From the NCBI GenBank assembly GCA_014382705.1, contig JACNJE010000114.1, forward strand, positions 1 to 56,639: 56,639 bases of DNA, written 5' to 3'. This document shows positions 1 through 9,389 of this stretch, piece after piece (position 1 is the stretch's first letter; each line of letters starts with the position of its first letter). The DNA comes from Verrucomicrobiota bacterium. GTDB taxonomy: Bacteria > Verrucomicrobiota > Verrucomicrobiia > Limisphaerales > UBA1096. The position numbers were made by a program, and so were the translations under genes. Under the pieces are notes generated by a model that saw nothing but the letters and a program-made list of their open reading frames with translations, ran no database searches and was not told the origin of the DNA.

Positions 1-29
1 CAAAGGGCTTTTCAGACAAAATCAGCCGC

Positions 30-1820
30 TCAAAGAATCCTATGGGACGTCAGTGGATTGATTCCAAGTTGATTTGGATAAACCTTTAGTGCCGCCTTAA
101 ACTGATCCAACGACTCATGCTCACCTGAACGCAACTTGATATACTTAATCTCAAGAGCACGCGGGAAATGAGGATCGATCTCCAACGCTTCATTAATCGT
201 TTTAACGGCTGACTCCGACTCATTCGCATAGCCAAAGGCCAACGCCAAATTAACCTTTATTATTTTGGAAGTGGGTTCCAGTTGTGTGGCTTTACTTAGG
301 TTATCTACAGCCTCGATGAACCGTCCCGACTCCCTGAGATGAATACCATACCAGTGAAAACTCGTAGCGTAGTTGGAGTTAAGCGAGATCGCCTTTTTGT
401 AGCTTTTCTCTGCTCCGGTCCAATCGTATTCATATCGACTCTGAACCCACCCGATGAGCGCATAAGGGTTTGCCAAGTTCGGGTTTAACTCGATCGCTTT
501 TTTTGCATAGCTTTTTGCCTTGGGCATCGCCTCACTGGCTAAGGCAAAATTGTACCCGGGTAACAACCCATAGGTGTCGCCCAAGCCGACATAAGGATCG
601 GCATAGTTTGGATCCAACTCGATCGCGCGCTCGAAATGCTTGATGGCATTGTCGAAACCCTCCTTGCTGCGTTTATTCCACTCCCGACGACCCGCTTGAT
701 ACTCTGCCTGTGCCTCGGCGTTCTCCGTGGCTTTTTGGGCAAGCTGCTGTGCCTCTGTGGCGTCTAGGCCGCCCTTTAGTTCACTGGCCAACTGGGTCGC
801 GATCTCGTTTTGGAGGGCGAGGAACTCATCCTTGGTCTTGGTGAAAGTGCTGCCCCAGCCGAGCGCCTCGGTGTTGGCGTCGATGATGCGGATGTTGACC
901 TGCACCTTGTCGCCGCTTGTCTGGATTTCGCCGGTGACGATGGTGCCGACTTGCAGCGCCTGGCCGATTTCATTCGGCGACTGTTCGCTGTCCTTGAATT
1001 TGCGGGCCGACTCGTTGGCGATGACGACGAGGCTTTGCAGCGGCTGCAATTTGCTGGTCAGCGTGGAGACCAAGCCGTAGCCGAGATCCGCTGAATCTTG
1101 CGCGCCGCCGATGACCTTGAACGGCAGGACGACGACGCGGTTGGTATCGAGCGCTGGCACCGGCTTGGGTGTCGGAGGCTGCGTGACCCTATTTGTTTGC
1201 GCTTGGCCAAGTGCGACCGGCCCCGGCGTGGGCACCGGGCTGCTGCCGAAAAAAAGTGTCCCGGCCAGGCCAAGCACGGCGAGGCCGGCCACCGCAGCGG
1301 CGGCCTTGAGCCAAACGGCAACCTCTCGTTTGGTTTCGGGTTTGTCGGCGGGGTGGCTTGGGCCGTGCGGGGTGCTGCCCGGTGCGGTTGCGGCGGCGGC
1401 GCTGGCCTCGTCGGCCACGGTCACGCCCAGCTTGGCCAAGGCGCGGATGACCGGCTGTAGGGCGGCGTCCTCCTGTCCCTCGAAAAACTCGACGCGCTGG
1501 ATGCCGGCGAGTTGGTACGCCATCGATTCCGGGATCTCCGCCGACTCCAAATACACCGGCAGGATGCGTTTGCGCCCCTCGGAGGCGAGGGCGACTTCCT
1601 TGACGACATTCTCCGAGCCGGCCGAGTTTTCGGAAATGGCGAGGATGAGCAGTTTGCAGCCGCGGATGGCGGCGACAATTTCCTGGCTCCACATCGTGGC
1701 GCCCTCGATGCCCATCTGGTCGATCCAGACGGAGACGCCGGCGGCACGCAGGCGCTCGACGAGGTCGAGGATGCGGGCACGATCCTGCGAGGCGTAGCTG
1801 ATGAAGACTTCGGAAGCCAT
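30..1820 (-). CDS. TIR domain / single-TM / TolB-like / TPR protein (copy 1)
   Basis: A predicted inner-membrane signalling protein of 596 residues. Residues 1-135 form a TIR domain opening with VFISYASQD, with a W-x-x-E segment around Trp44-Glu47 where TIR NADases often carry the catalytic Glu. A hydrophobic helix lies at about 172-191. Residues 228-345 resemble the TolB/FlgO-like domain of TPR adenylate cyclases (VVVLPFKV, later WGSTF). Residues 370-590 are TPR repeats (AIKHFERAIELDPNYADPY type). The inferred topology is TIR in the cytoplasm and TolB-like plus TPR outside the membrane. The ATG at 1820 matches the start of the paralogue at 54601; upstream frame is open but not homologous. 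It is divergent from mqnD. Related copies lie at 52541-54601 and 54613-56639. The ligand and any NADase activity are unknown. Confidence 0.85.
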   Translation of the reverse strand: MASEVFISYASQDRARILDLVERLRAAGVSVWIDQMGIEGATMWSQEIVAAIRGCKLLILAISENSAGSENVVKEVALASEGRKRILPVYLESAEIPESMAYQLAGIQRVEFFEGQEDAALQPVIRALAKLGVTVADEASAAAATAPGSTPHGPSHPADKPETKREVAVWLKAAAAVAGLAVLGLAGTLFFGSSPVPTPGPVALGQAQTNRVTQPPTPKPVPALDTNRVVVLPFKVIGGAQDSADLGYGLVSTLTSKLQPLQSLVVIANESARKFKDSEQSPNEIGQALQVGTIVTGEIQTSGDKVQVNIRIIDANTEALGWGSTFTKTKDEFLALQNEIATQLASELKGGLDATEAQQLAQKATENAEAQAEYQAGRREWNKRSKEGFDNAIKHFERAIELDPNYADPYVGLGDTYGLLPGYNFALASEAMPKAKSYAKKAIELNPNLANPYALIGWVQSRYEYDWTGAEKSYKKAISLNSNYATSFHWYGIHLRESGRFIEAVDNLSKATQLEPTSKIIKVNLALAFGYANESESAVKTINEALEIDPHFPRALEIKYIKLRSGEHESLDQFKAALKVYPNQLGINPLTSHRIL

Positions 1821-1940
1821 TGGGTGTGTCGTTCGCGGGGCGACTATTACGCGAAATCTATCAAACAGGAAGGTTTGTTTGAGGGCCGTTTGGCCAAGCG
1901 CGGCGTGACAAATCGGGGCTTGGGCCGTATCGTCCGCGCC

Positions 1941-2792
1941 GTGGAAAAACGGAAACTCACGCTTGGCCACTCGCCCGATCCGGACGATGCATTCATGTTT
2001 TACGGCTTGGCCAACGGCTTGGTCGATGACGGCGGCTACGACTTCGAGCACATCCTGCAGGACATCCAGACGCTGAACGAGCGGGCGAGCCGGGGCGAAC
2101 TCGACATCACGGCGATCAGCATTCACGCCTACGCGCACGTCTGCGGCGAGTACGCCCTGCTGCCGAGCGGCGCGAGCATGGGCGATGGCTACGGGCCGAT
2201 GCTCGTCGCGCGGGAGAAATTCTCGAAAGCGGAGATCGCCTCCCGCCGCATCGCGGTGCCGGGCACGATGACGAGTGCGTTTCTCGCGCTGCAACTTTGG
2301 CTCGGCAAAAAAGGGGAGCGGATCGACTACACCGTTGTGCCGTTCGACGAGATTTTCGCAACAGTGAACCGGGGCGAGGCGGACGCGGGGTTGATCATCC
2401 ATGAGGGGCAGCTGACGTTTGAAAACGAGGGGCTTGTTTGTTGCGAAGATTTAGGCGTGTGGTGGGGCAGCGAGAACGACGGCTTGCCGCTGCCGCTCGG
2501 CGGCAATGTCATCCACAAACGCATCCCGGCGGAGGAGCGCGCGGTGATCTCCGGCGTGCTCGAGCGCAGCATCCGGTACAGCCTCGAGCATCGCGCCGAG
2601 GCGGTGGAGCATTCGCTACAATACGCGCGCGACATGGGCATCGACTTGGCGGACAAGTTCGTCGGCATGTACGTGAACGACTGGACGCTCGACTACGGCG
2701 ACGCCGGCCGCGAGTCGATCCGGCGCTTCCTGCGCCGAGGCCACGAGATGGGCGTCGTGCCCGCGTTGCCGGAGCTGGAGTTTGTGGAGTAG
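1941..2792 (+). CDS. mqnD: 1,4-dihydroxy-6-naphthoate synthase (MqnD)
   Basis: Converts cyclic de-hypoxanthinyl futalosine to 1,4-dihydroxy-6-naphthoate in the futalosine route to menaquinone; cytoplasmic. The 283-residue product has the usual MqnD length and is family-typical from LGHSPDPDDAF to the C-terminal VNDWTLDYG. MqnD has a two-lobed periplasmic-binding-protein fold with the active site between lobes. GTG at 1941 is preferred because homology starts immediately; TTG at 1920 is the alternative. It is divergent from the TIR gene, about 120 bp away, with a palindrome copy (TTGGCCAAGCGCGG) in the gap near 1890. No other menaquinone gene is visible, so the pathway must be scattered. MqnA is a related fold, but this sequence reads as MqnD. 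Confidence 0.88.
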   Translation: MEKRKLTLGHSPDPDDAFMFYGLANGLVDDGGYDFEHILQDIQTLNERASRGELDITAISIHAYAHVCGEYALLPSGASMGDGYGPMLVAREKFSKAEIASRRIAVPGTMTSAFLALQLWLGKKGERIDYTVVPFDEIFATVNRGEADAGLIIHEGQLTFENEGLVCCEDLGVWWGSENDGLPLPLGGNVIHKRIPAEERAVISGVLERSIRYSLEHRAEAVEHSLQYARDMGIDLADKFVGMYVNDWTLDYGDAGRESIRRFLRRGHEMGVVPALPELEFVE

Positions 2793-2885
2793 CATTTGCG
2801 CTTGGCCAAGAGGGTGCCGCCTGGCTACAGTGCCGCCTTTACCGGTACCGGGTTTGGCGGCTTGGCTGGGAGATTGATTTTTTCT

Positions 2886-4442
2886 ATGAAACGTATGATG
2901 CAAAAAACCGTGGTGCTGTTGGCGCTTGGCTTGGTTGGTGGCTTGGCGGTCGCGCCGGAGGCCAAGGCGGCCAAGCGGCCGAATGTCGTGTTCATTTTCA
3001 CCGACGACCATTCGGCGCGGGCGATCAGCGCGTACGGCTCGCGCATCAACCGGACACCGCACATGGATCGACTCGCGCAGGAGGGCATGCGGTTCCGCAA
3101 ATGCTACGTCACCAACTCGATCTGCGGACCGAGCCGCGCGGTGATCCTCACCGGCAAGTACAGCCACTTGAACGGTTTTTTCCTGAACGGCCGCACGCCG
3201 TTCGACGGTTCGCAGCAGACGTTCCCGAAGTTGCTGCGCAAGGTTGGCTACGAGACGGCGATGATCGGCAAGTGGCACCTCAAGAGTGTGCCGACCGGGT
3301 TTGATTACTTTGACGTGCTGATCGGGCAGGGGCCGTATTACAACCCGCCGATGCGCACGACCAACGACGCGGGCGAAGTGGTCGTGGAGAAAAACACCGG
3401 CTACACGACCGACATCGTCACCGACAAGGCGCTCGCTTGGCTGAAAGAGGATCGCGATGCTGACAAGCCGTTCATGCTGATGCTCCAGCACAAGGCCCCG
3501 CACCGCAACTGGCAGCCCGGCCCGGCGCACCTCAACACGTTTGACGATGTGGAGATCCCCGAGCCGGAGACGCTGTGGGACGACTACTCCGGCCGCACCT
3601 CTGCCGCCGCAAACCAGGCGATGACCATTGCGCGGCATCTTTCCGAAAACGATCTCAAGCTAAACAACGGCCCGAACAACCTGACGCCGGAGCAGAAAGA
3701 AGTTTGGGACGCCGCCTACGGCCCGAAGAACGAGGCGTACCGCAAGGCCAACCTGCAGGGCGAGGCGAAGGTCAAGTGGATGTACCAGCGTTACATCAAG
3801 GATTATTTGCGCTGCGTGCAGTCGGTGGACGACAACATCGGCCGCGTGCTGAAATACCTCGACGCCGCCGGCCTCGCCGACGACACGGTCGTCATTTACT
3901 CGTCCGATCAGGGCTGGTACCTCGGCGAGCATGGGTGGTACGACAAGCGGTGGATGTACGAGGAGTCGCTCGTGATGCCGCTGATCGTGCGCTGGCCCGG
4001 CGTCGTGGAGGCCGGGAGCATCAACAACGATATCGTGTCGAACCTCGACTTTGCCGAGACGTTTTTGGAGATCGCCGGGGCGGCCATCCCGGACAACATG
4101 CAGGGCCGCAGCCTCGTGCCGCTGATGAAGGGCACGACGCCGGCCGATTGGCGCAAGTCGTTTTACTATCACTATTACGAGTTCCCCGGCGCGCACAGCG
4201 TGGCCCGCCACTACGGCGTGACGGATGGCAACTACAAGCTGATCCACTTTTACCAAAACGAGGAGTGGGAGTTGTTCGACCTCACCGCCGACCCGAACGA
4301 GTTGCAGAGCCTCCATGGCCGGACGGAATACGCCGGGACACAGGCGCGGCTTGAAAAAGAGTTGCACCGGCTCCGCGACCGGTACAGGTTGCCGGCCGAG
4401 GATCCTGCGTCAACACGCCCTCGGCAACGGCGGAGGAATTGA
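2886..4442 (+). CDS. Secreted sulfatase (formylglycine-dependent)
   Basis: Predicted to hydrolyse sulfate esters, probably of algal or animal polysaccharide, outside the cytoplasm. The 518-residue product starts with a signal peptide ending near AKAA (residue 29). VFIFTDDHS supplies the metal-binding Asp40-Asp41. The CGPSR box has Cys80 in the C-x-P-S-R consensus that a formylglycine-generating enzyme would oxidise. The later [18 protein letters not shown] block is typical of sulfatase clan S1 enzymes close to N-sulfoglucosamine sulfohydrolase. The ATG at 2886 was chosen for the signal peptide; the open frame continues upstream without homology. A strong hairpin terminator follows at 4474. 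The substrate cannot be deduced. Confidence 0.88.
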   Translation: MKRMMQKTVVLLALGLVGGLAVAPEAKAAKRPNVVFIFTDDHSARAISAYGSRINRTPHMDRLAQEGMRFRKCYVTNSICGPSRAVILTGKYSHLNGFFLNGRTPFDGSQQTFPKLLRKVGYETAMIGKWHLKSVPTGFDYFDVLIGQGPYYNPPMRTTNDAGEVVVEKNTGYTTDIVTDKALAWLKEDRDADKPFMLMLQHKAPHRNWQPGPAHLNTFDDVEIPEPETLWDDYSGRTSAAANQAMTIARHLSENDLKLNNGPNNLTPEQKEVWDAAYGPKNEAYRKANLQGEAKVKWMYQRYIKDYLRCVQSVDDNIGRVLKYLDAAGLADDTVVIYSSDQGWYLGEHGWYDKRWMYEESLVMPLIVRWPGVVEAGSINNDIVSNLDFAETFLEIAGAAIPDNMQGRSLVPLMKGTTPADWRKSFYYHYYEFPGAHSVARHYGVTDGNYKLIHFYQNEEWELFDLTADPNELQSLHGRTEYAGTQARLEKELHRLRDRYRLPAEDPASTRPRQRRRN

Positions 4443-4473
4443 TTTCGTAGCAACCCGTCAACCCGAACGACAG

Positions 4474-4505
4474 AAGCCGGCCGCTTGGCCGGCTTTTGTT
4501 TTTTC
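4474..4505 (+). terminator. Rho-independent terminator after sulfatase
   Basis: A perfect 9-bp inverted repeat, AAGCCGGCC / GGCCGGCTT (4474-4482 and 4487-4495), with loop GCTT, is followed by TTGTTTTTT. It lies 32 bp after the sulfatase stop. The loop side contains CGCTTGGCC, half of the window-wide palindrome. Confidence 0.75.
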
Positions 4506-4740
4506 GCGGGGAGCGTACACGTCCCATTTCATCAGGCTGAAAGCCTGGATCTCCGTAGCCGTGGGCAACGCCCACGGAATTCACCCGACCATTCCAATGT
4601 GGCCTGTAAGGACACTTCAATCGCGGTTGAACACCCCTTACAGGGCTGTTTTTTAAGGCCAACTTTCCCGAGGGCGCGTTGCCCTCGGCTACGGAGAAAT
4701 CGCCTTACAGGCGACCATATTCGCGCTTGGCCAGGCGCTT
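4506..4740. repeat. Intergenic hairpin mosaic (copy 1)
   Basis: No gene seen. The stretch is a chain of short perfect hairpins: CCGTGGGC-aac-GCCCACGG near 4559-4577, CCTGTAAGG ... CCTTACAGG near 4602-4640, and CCGAGGGC ... GCCCTCGG near 4670-4690, then a copy of the GCGCTTGGCC palindrome element near 4724. Similar mosaics lie at 7060-7220 and 16339-16620. Confidence 0.6.
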
Positions 4741-4746
4741 GGCCGG

Positions 4747-5832
4747 TCAGTACAGCAGCAGCGGCGACAGGAAGTAGAGCCGACCGGCCTTGAGCTTGGG
4801 CAGGTCGACACCGAGGTCGATCTTGATCTCCTTGGTCTCGCTCTTGCCGAACAGGCGAAACAGGCTGGCCAGGTTTAACGGCTCGCGATACTGGATCAGG
4901 TCGGCCTCCGTGTGGCCGGCCAGTTTCAGCGCCCGCTCCGTGGCGGTGTCGAGGTCGCCCAGTTCGTCCACAAACCCTTGGCCAAGCGCCTGCGTGCCGG
5001 AGAAGATCCGGCCGTCGGCCTGCTCCTCCCAGCCGTCACCGAGCGCCTTGCCATCATCCGGGTTGGCCCGCCGGGCAAGGTCGCGCCCCCTGCGCACGAT
5101 GGTCTTGAAGCGGCCGAACGTCTCGTCGATCAGGTCCTGCACCATCTTGCGTTCCTCCGGGGTGATGTCCTCCTCGCGCTTGTCGTAGCTGAGCATGTCC
5201 TTGTGCTTGCCGCTCTTGAACACCATCGGCCGCACGCCGACCTTGTCCATCAGGTTGCGCAAATTGTAGCCCTGCATGATCACGCCGATGCTGCCGGTGA
5301 TCGTCAACTCGTGCGCGACGATCCAGTTGCACGGCGCGGCGACATAGTAGCCGCCCGACGCCGCGACCGTGCCCATCACGGCCACGACTGGCTTGTCGCA
5401 TGCCTCCTGAAAGTCACGGATGATCTCGTGAATCCGGTCCGACGCCAGCACCTCACCGCCGGGCGAGTTGATGCGGAACAGCACCGCCTTCACGGCGTCG
5501 TCCTCCCGCGCCCACTTGAACTGTCGCCGGAGCGACTCAACCATGTTGTTCCCGCTGGCATCGACGCTGAAGCTGGCGATCAGCCCGGAGAGATCGATCG
5601 CCACGATCTTGTTGTCGCTGTCGTTGTCACGGAGGGTGACAACCTCCACGCTGCTGGAGTCGCCGGCTCCGGCCGACATGCCGGCGGCGCCAACGACCAG
5701 CAGGACGATCAGGAAACCGCCCAGCAACAGGCAGCCCATCAGGAACAGGGAGAACCACATCCAGCCGCGACTCTTGCGGACCGGGGCGGCGCTTGGCCCG
5801 GGCGGGATCACAGGGGGGGAGTTGTCGCTCAT
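4747..5832 (-). CDS. sppA: Signal peptide peptidase SppA (S49 family)
   Basis: A membrane-bound serine protease that degrades signal peptides left after secretion, using a Ser/Lys dyad. The 361-residue product has a proline-rich cytoplasmic N-terminus, one TM helix at about 25-50 and a single S49 protease domain, as in the short Bacillus-type SppA rather than the doubled E. coli form. The likely nucleophile is Ser159 in ASGGYY. The general base is expected among the lysines of FKSGKHKD (206-211). INSPGGEV at 121-128 is the usual oxyanion-hole block. ATG at 5832 is chosen over an upstream in-frame ATG at 5871, which has no homology. Transcribed alone and divergent from the next gene. Confidence 0.9.
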   Translation of the reverse strand: MSDNSPPVIPPGPSAAPVRKSRGWMWFSLFLMGCLLLGGFLIVLLVVGAAGMSAGAGDSSSVEVVTLRDNDSDNKIVAIDLSGLIASFSVDASGNNMVESLRRQFKWAREDDAVKAVLFRINSPGGEVLASDRIHEIIRDFQEACDKPVVAVMGTVAASGGYYVAAPCNWIVAHELTITGSIGVIMQGYNLRNLMDKVGVRPMVFKSGKHKDMLSYDKREEDITPEERKMVQDLIDETFGRFKTIVRRGRDLARRANPDDGKALGDGWEEQADGRIFSGTQALGQGFVDELGDLDTATERALKLAGHTEADLIQYREPLNLASLFRLFGKSETKEIKIDLGVDLPKLKAGRLYFLSPLLLY

Positions 5833-5882
5833 GTCACGGGTCAGACTACGCTTGGCCCGGCGCGCCGGCAAGCGGGCGGTTT

Positions 5883-5898
5883 GCGCTTGGCCAAGCGC
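5883..5898. repeat. Perfect 16-bp copy of the iterated palindrome GCGCTTGGCCAAGCGC
   Basis: Fully symmetric copy in the 83-bp gap between two divergent starts (sppA and the DUF6580 gene). Other intergenic copies with at least the 14-bp core are at 14438-14451, 20663-20676, 25335-25361 (two in tandem), 29733-29748, 37428-37441 and 48145-48158. A perfect 16-mer inside a gene is at 7533-7548. Confidence 0.9.
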
Positions 5899-5915
5899 TT
5901 GGCTACCATCGGGCC

Positions 5916-6527
5916 GTGGAGCGCAAGACTTGGCTGCCGTTGGTGCTGATGCTCGTTTTTGCGGCGAGCCGCTGGCCCGGCATGCTGCCGCAAAACTTCA
6001 GCGCCGCGCACGCACTGCTGTTCTGCGCCGCCTTCTGGCTCCCCGGCTGGATGGGCTGGGTGTTGCCGCTGGCCACCATCATCGTCACCGACATCCTGCT
6101 TAACTTATTCCACTACAACATGCCGGTGCTCGATCCGCGCTTGGTCACGAACTGGATGATCCTCGCGCTGTTTGTCGTCTTGGCCAAGTGGCTGGCCAAG
6201 CGCCGGAGCTACGGCCGGGTGTTCCTCGGCACGCTGGTTGGCGCGCTGCTGTTTTACCTCGTTAGCAACACCGTCTCGTGGATGGTCAACCCGGTTTACG
6301 CCAAAACGATCGCCGGCTGGGTGCAGGCGTTGACGGTGGGTCTGCCCGGCTTTCCGCCGACATGGCTGTTCGGCCTCAAGTCGCTGCTTGGCACCGGGCT
6401 GTTCACCGGTTTGTTCGCCGGGGCGATGAAATGGAGCGAGGCGGTCGATGCCCCCGAGCCGGAGCCGGAAATCGAGGACGACGAGGAACTTGAACCCCCG
6501 CCCGAACCCAGCCCCGAACCCGCATGA
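5916..6527 (+). CDS. DUF6580-type integral membrane protein
   Basis: A 203-residue inner-membrane protein of unknown function. About five hydrophobic helices follow a short N-terminus. The conserved start SRWPGMLPQNFS and the FHYNMPVLD segment resemble the DUF6580 family, which looks distantly like ECF-type transporter S components; that comparison is inference. The C-terminus is a Pro/Glu tail (PEPEPEIEDDEEL). GTG at 5916 is chosen because the family begins shortly after and the upstream frame is palindrome repeat sequence. The stop overlaps the next start as ATGA, so the two are probably translationally coupled. LAKWLAKRR at mid-protein comes from two near-copies of the palindrome. Confidence 0.72.
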   Translation: MERKTWLPLVLMLVFAASRWPGMLPQNFSAAHALLFCAAFWLPGWMGWVLPLATIIVTDILLNLFHYNMPVLDPRLVTNWMILALFVVLAKWLAKRRSYGRVFLGTLVGALLFYLVSNTVSWMVNPVYAKTIAGWVQALTVGLPGFPPTWLFGLKSLLGTGLFTGLFAGAMKWSEAVDAPEPEPEIEDDEELEPPPEPSPEPA

Positions 6528-6988
6528 CTACTGTCGGCGTGCTCTCCGATAATCACGGCGACTGGCCGCCGCACATCGCCGAGTCGCTGGCCGGGGTCGA
6601 TGCCATCATCCACGCCGGCGACATCGGCCCGTACAGGCTCGTGCTCGACATGGAAGGCATCGCGCCCACGACCGCCGTGCTCGGCAACACCGACGGCGAC
6701 CTGCCGATCAACGAGACCGCGGTGACAACGCTCGGCGGCAAAACGTTTTTCGTGCAGCACATCATCGATCCGCACCGGCTCCAGTTGCCTCTTCGCGAAC
6801 GGCTCAAGCGCATCGAGCCGGACGTCGTCGTGTTCGGCCACACGCACGAGCCGTTTTGCGAAACGATTGGCGGCATCCTGTTCCTCAACCCCGGCTCCGT
6901 CACCCGCCCGCGCGGAGGCTCTCAACCCGGCATGATCCGCCTGACGATCGACAACGGCAACATCACGCCGCAGTTCATCGAGCTTTAA
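6524..6988 (+). CDS. YfcE/MJ0936-type metallophosphoesterase
   Basis: A small cytoplasmic metal-dependent phosphodiesterase of 154 residues, the usual length for this family. The full motif set is present in order: LSDNHGD (residues 7-13), AGDIG, GNTDG, and FGHTHEP followed by NPGS. These place two divalent metals. The physiological substrate of YfcE-like proteins is generally unknown. The start overlaps the preceding membrane-protein gene by 4 bp (ATGA), implying co-transcription. About 470 bp without a recognised gene follow. Confidence 0.88.
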   Translation: MTTVGVLSDNHGDWPPHIAESLAGVDAIIHAGDIGPYRLVLDMEGIAPTTAVLGNTDGDLPINETAVTTLGGKTFFVQHIIDPHRLQLPLRERLKRIEPDVVVFGHTHEPFCETIGGILFLNPGSVTRPRGGSQPGMIRLTIDNGNITPQFIEL

Positions 6989-7454
6989 CCCGCCGGTTAA
7001 ACGCAGAGAGGGTTTGATGATCGTACTCGTACCTCGTCATCGGAAAAACTCACGCAAAGCCGGAAAGAAATAATCACCACGAAGAGCACGAAGGAAAAGA
7101 ATCCCAACGGGATTCCGCACTCAAGCCCAACGTTGCAGCCTAAAGGATGCTAGCTTGGGAACCTCGTCCGCTAAGAGACAAACCCTGAATGAGTTACGGA
7201 AAATCATCAAACCATCAGGTGTTCACCCTTATCCGGCGCGTATCCCCCTGGGTCACACAGCCGGGCAGCGCCGGAGCCTCGGCAACAAAAACCCCGTCCT
7301 CATCCTGCTCCAAGTCGATCCGACACTTCACGGCGACAAGCTATCACAAGACCGGCCGGTTGAAAGGCAAACTCTTGATCCGGACTTGGCCAAGCGCCCG
7401 GTTTTGGCGTTCACCGGGTCGGAGGTTTCTGGCATTCTGCCGACTGCAACTGCG
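6989..7454. repeat. Non-coding gap with hairpin mosaic (copy 2)
   Basis: No convincing gene. Between about 7080 and 7200 are AATCCC-aac-GGGATT and a longer inverted segment from CAAGCCCAACG to GCTTGGG, ending in GGGAAC and then AAACCCTGAA, close to the mosaic at 16339-16620. TTCACCCTTATCCGG near 7220 is a decayed copy of the repeat at 18904. A copy of the palindrome (CTTGGCCAAGCG) is near 7385. Confidence 0.55.
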
Positions 7455-8953
7455 ATGAACCCTTCTACTCAACCCCACTGCCGGGGCGTGGCCAAGCGGC
7501 TTGCCGCCGGGCTGTGCCTGACGCTGACCCTCGCGCTTGGCCAAGCGCAGGCCACTGACCAACCCAACATCCTCTGGATCGTCGGTGAAAATTTCTCACT
7601 TGATCTCGCCTGTTACGGACAGAAAAATGTCCACACTCCGAACCTCGACCGGCTCGCACGCGAGGGCACTCGGTACACGAAGGTGTATTCCACCTCGCCG
7701 GTGTGCGCGCCAAGCCGGAGTGCGTTGATGACCGGCTGGTACGCCACCTCTACGGACATGCACCACATGCGCAGCCATCGCTCGGATGGCTGGCGACTGC
7801 CGGCTGGCGTGCGGCCGATCACGCATCTGCTACGGGACGCCGGCTATCATACGGCGAACATCACGCATATCGGCCAGCGCGAGGTCGGCACCGGCAAACT
7901 GGACTTGAATTTCGCTGCGGAAGGGCCGGTGTATGCCGGCAAGGAGTGGGGCGACCTGAAAAAGAAACAGCCGTTCTTCGCGCAGATCAACATGCCCGAG
8001 GCGGAGTACGACATCTACGACCGCAAATCCGCCGAGAAACCGCGCGTCAAATGGGTCGGCGAGGAGTGGCATCCCAAGGTGGCCACGCCGGAAAATGTCA
8101 CGCCGCCGCCGTATTATCCCAACCACAAAATCACCCGCGAGGAATGGGCGCGCTACCTCAACTCCGTCACCGGCGCGGACGTGCGCATCGGCTGGATTTT
8201 GGATCAGTTGAAAAAGGACAGCCTCAGCGAAAACACCATCGTCGTTTTCTTCGCCGACAACGGCCGGCTCGACGCCCGCGGCATCCACTGGTGCTGGGAC
8301 AGCGGCCTGCACGTGCCGATGATCATCCGCTGGCCCACGAACATCACCGGTCCAAGCCAGATCACCCCCGGTCGTGTGGACGAACAAGTGCTGAGCCTGC
8401 TCGACCTTTCCGCCACCACCCTCTGGATGGCCGGCATCGCCAAGCCGTTTGGCATGCAGAGCCGCGTGTTTCTTGGGGCCAACGCCGAGCCGCCGCGCAC
8501 CTTCGCCTTCGCCGCGCGCGATCGCATCGATGAGACACAAGTGCGCCTGCGCTCCGTGCACGATGCGCACTTTCATTACATCCGCAACTACACTCCCGGT
8601 GCTGGCTTCCCCACGCTCAATCGCTACAAGGAAAAATGTTTCCTCGTCAAACCCCTCATGCGCCGCCTCCACGCCGAGGGCAAACTCACCGGCCCCGCCG
8701 CCGACCTCATGAAACCGTTCCCGCGCGAGATGCTCATGACACCCAGGCCGATCCTCACGAAATCCGCAACCTCGCCGCCTCCAAAACCCCCGCCCACCAA
8801 GCCGCCCTCAACCGTTTACGCGCCGCGCTGGACACATGGCAAATCGCCACCACCGACCGAGGCCATATCCCCGAGCCGCCGGAAGTCGTCCGCCCGTTCA
8901 CAAAAGAAATGCACGACTGGTTCGGCACACCGGATTGGGTGAAGGAGAAATAG
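7455..8953 (+). pseudogene. Secreted sulfatase, frameshifted near its C-terminus
   Basis: A second formylglycine sulfatase with a signal peptide ending near AQA and the box CAPSR (Cys84). The usual Asp-Asp after the first strand reads Glu-Asn (VGENFSLD), as in a sulfatase subset. Reading is uninterrupted to about 8735, where it turns into a Pro/Ser/Lys-rich stretch ending at 8942. The expected C-terminus (DTQADPHEIRNLA ... FGTPDWVKEK) continues in another frame from 8738 to 8953. One missing base in CTC-ATGAC, where CTCTATGAC would give Leu-Tyr-Asp, explains it. Either a real frameshift, truncating and replacing about 70 residues, or a sequencing error. The catalytic core precedes the break. 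Confidence 0.8.
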
Positions 8954-9053
8954 TCACTTGGCCAAAAAAGATTGGATGTAAGTTATTGTCATTGAATAGC
9001 TTGTCTGAAAAACAGACTTTGGAAATATTAAACCTTGACGAAGGGGATCAATC

Positions 9054-9065
9054 GGTGTATACACC
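9054..9065. promoter_or_regulatory. GGTGTATACACC palindrome, copy 1
   Basis: Perfect 12-bp palindrome in the 235-bp gap before the ribbon-helix-helix candidate gene at 9189, about 125 bp upstream of its start. Identical copies are at 10814 and 10948. The clustering suggests operators of one regulator, but no binding evidence exists. Confidence 0.45.
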
Positions 9066-9188
9066 CGGCTTTGTTTGGCGATGGTATGGCAATTTCACAT
9101 TGTGTCCGGTCAGTTTGGAGTTACTCTTTCGGCGAGAGGCTCTCGATTGATGTGTTCGTTTTTGGGTGCGAATTTCGTGAATTGAGCC

Positions 9189-9368
9189 ATGCCTAACGCG
9201 CGCAAAGTCGGTAAGAAAAATGTTTCCGCCTGGATCGACGAGGATGACAAAGACGTGCTGCAGGCGGCGGCGCGAGAGCGGGGTGTTCCGCTCAGCGAAA
9301 TGCTGGATGAGTTGATTCAGGAGAAACTCACGGTTCTTAAAAACAGACGAAAAAAATTGAAAAAGTAA
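9189..9368 (+). CDS. Small ribbon-helix-helix-like protein (59 aa)
   Basis: A 59-residue basic protein. A short strand-like segment (NVSAWID, 11-17) is followed by a helix (DDKDVLQAAARERG, 19-32), a turn VPLS and a second helix (EMLDELIQEKL, 37-47). This is the strand-helix-helix order of Arc/MetJ DNA-binding proteins. The tail is Lys/Arg-rich. The ATG is at 9189; the next gene begins 21 bp after the stop, so they probably share a transcript. It may regulate the neighbouring genes or the GTATAC palindromes, which is inference. No toxin partner is recognisable beside it. Confidence 0.6.
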   Translation: MPNARKVGKKNVSAWIDEDDKDVLQAAARERGVPLSEMLDELIQEKLTVLKNRRKKLKK

Positions 9369-9389
9369 CACTCAACCCAATAGCCAACG

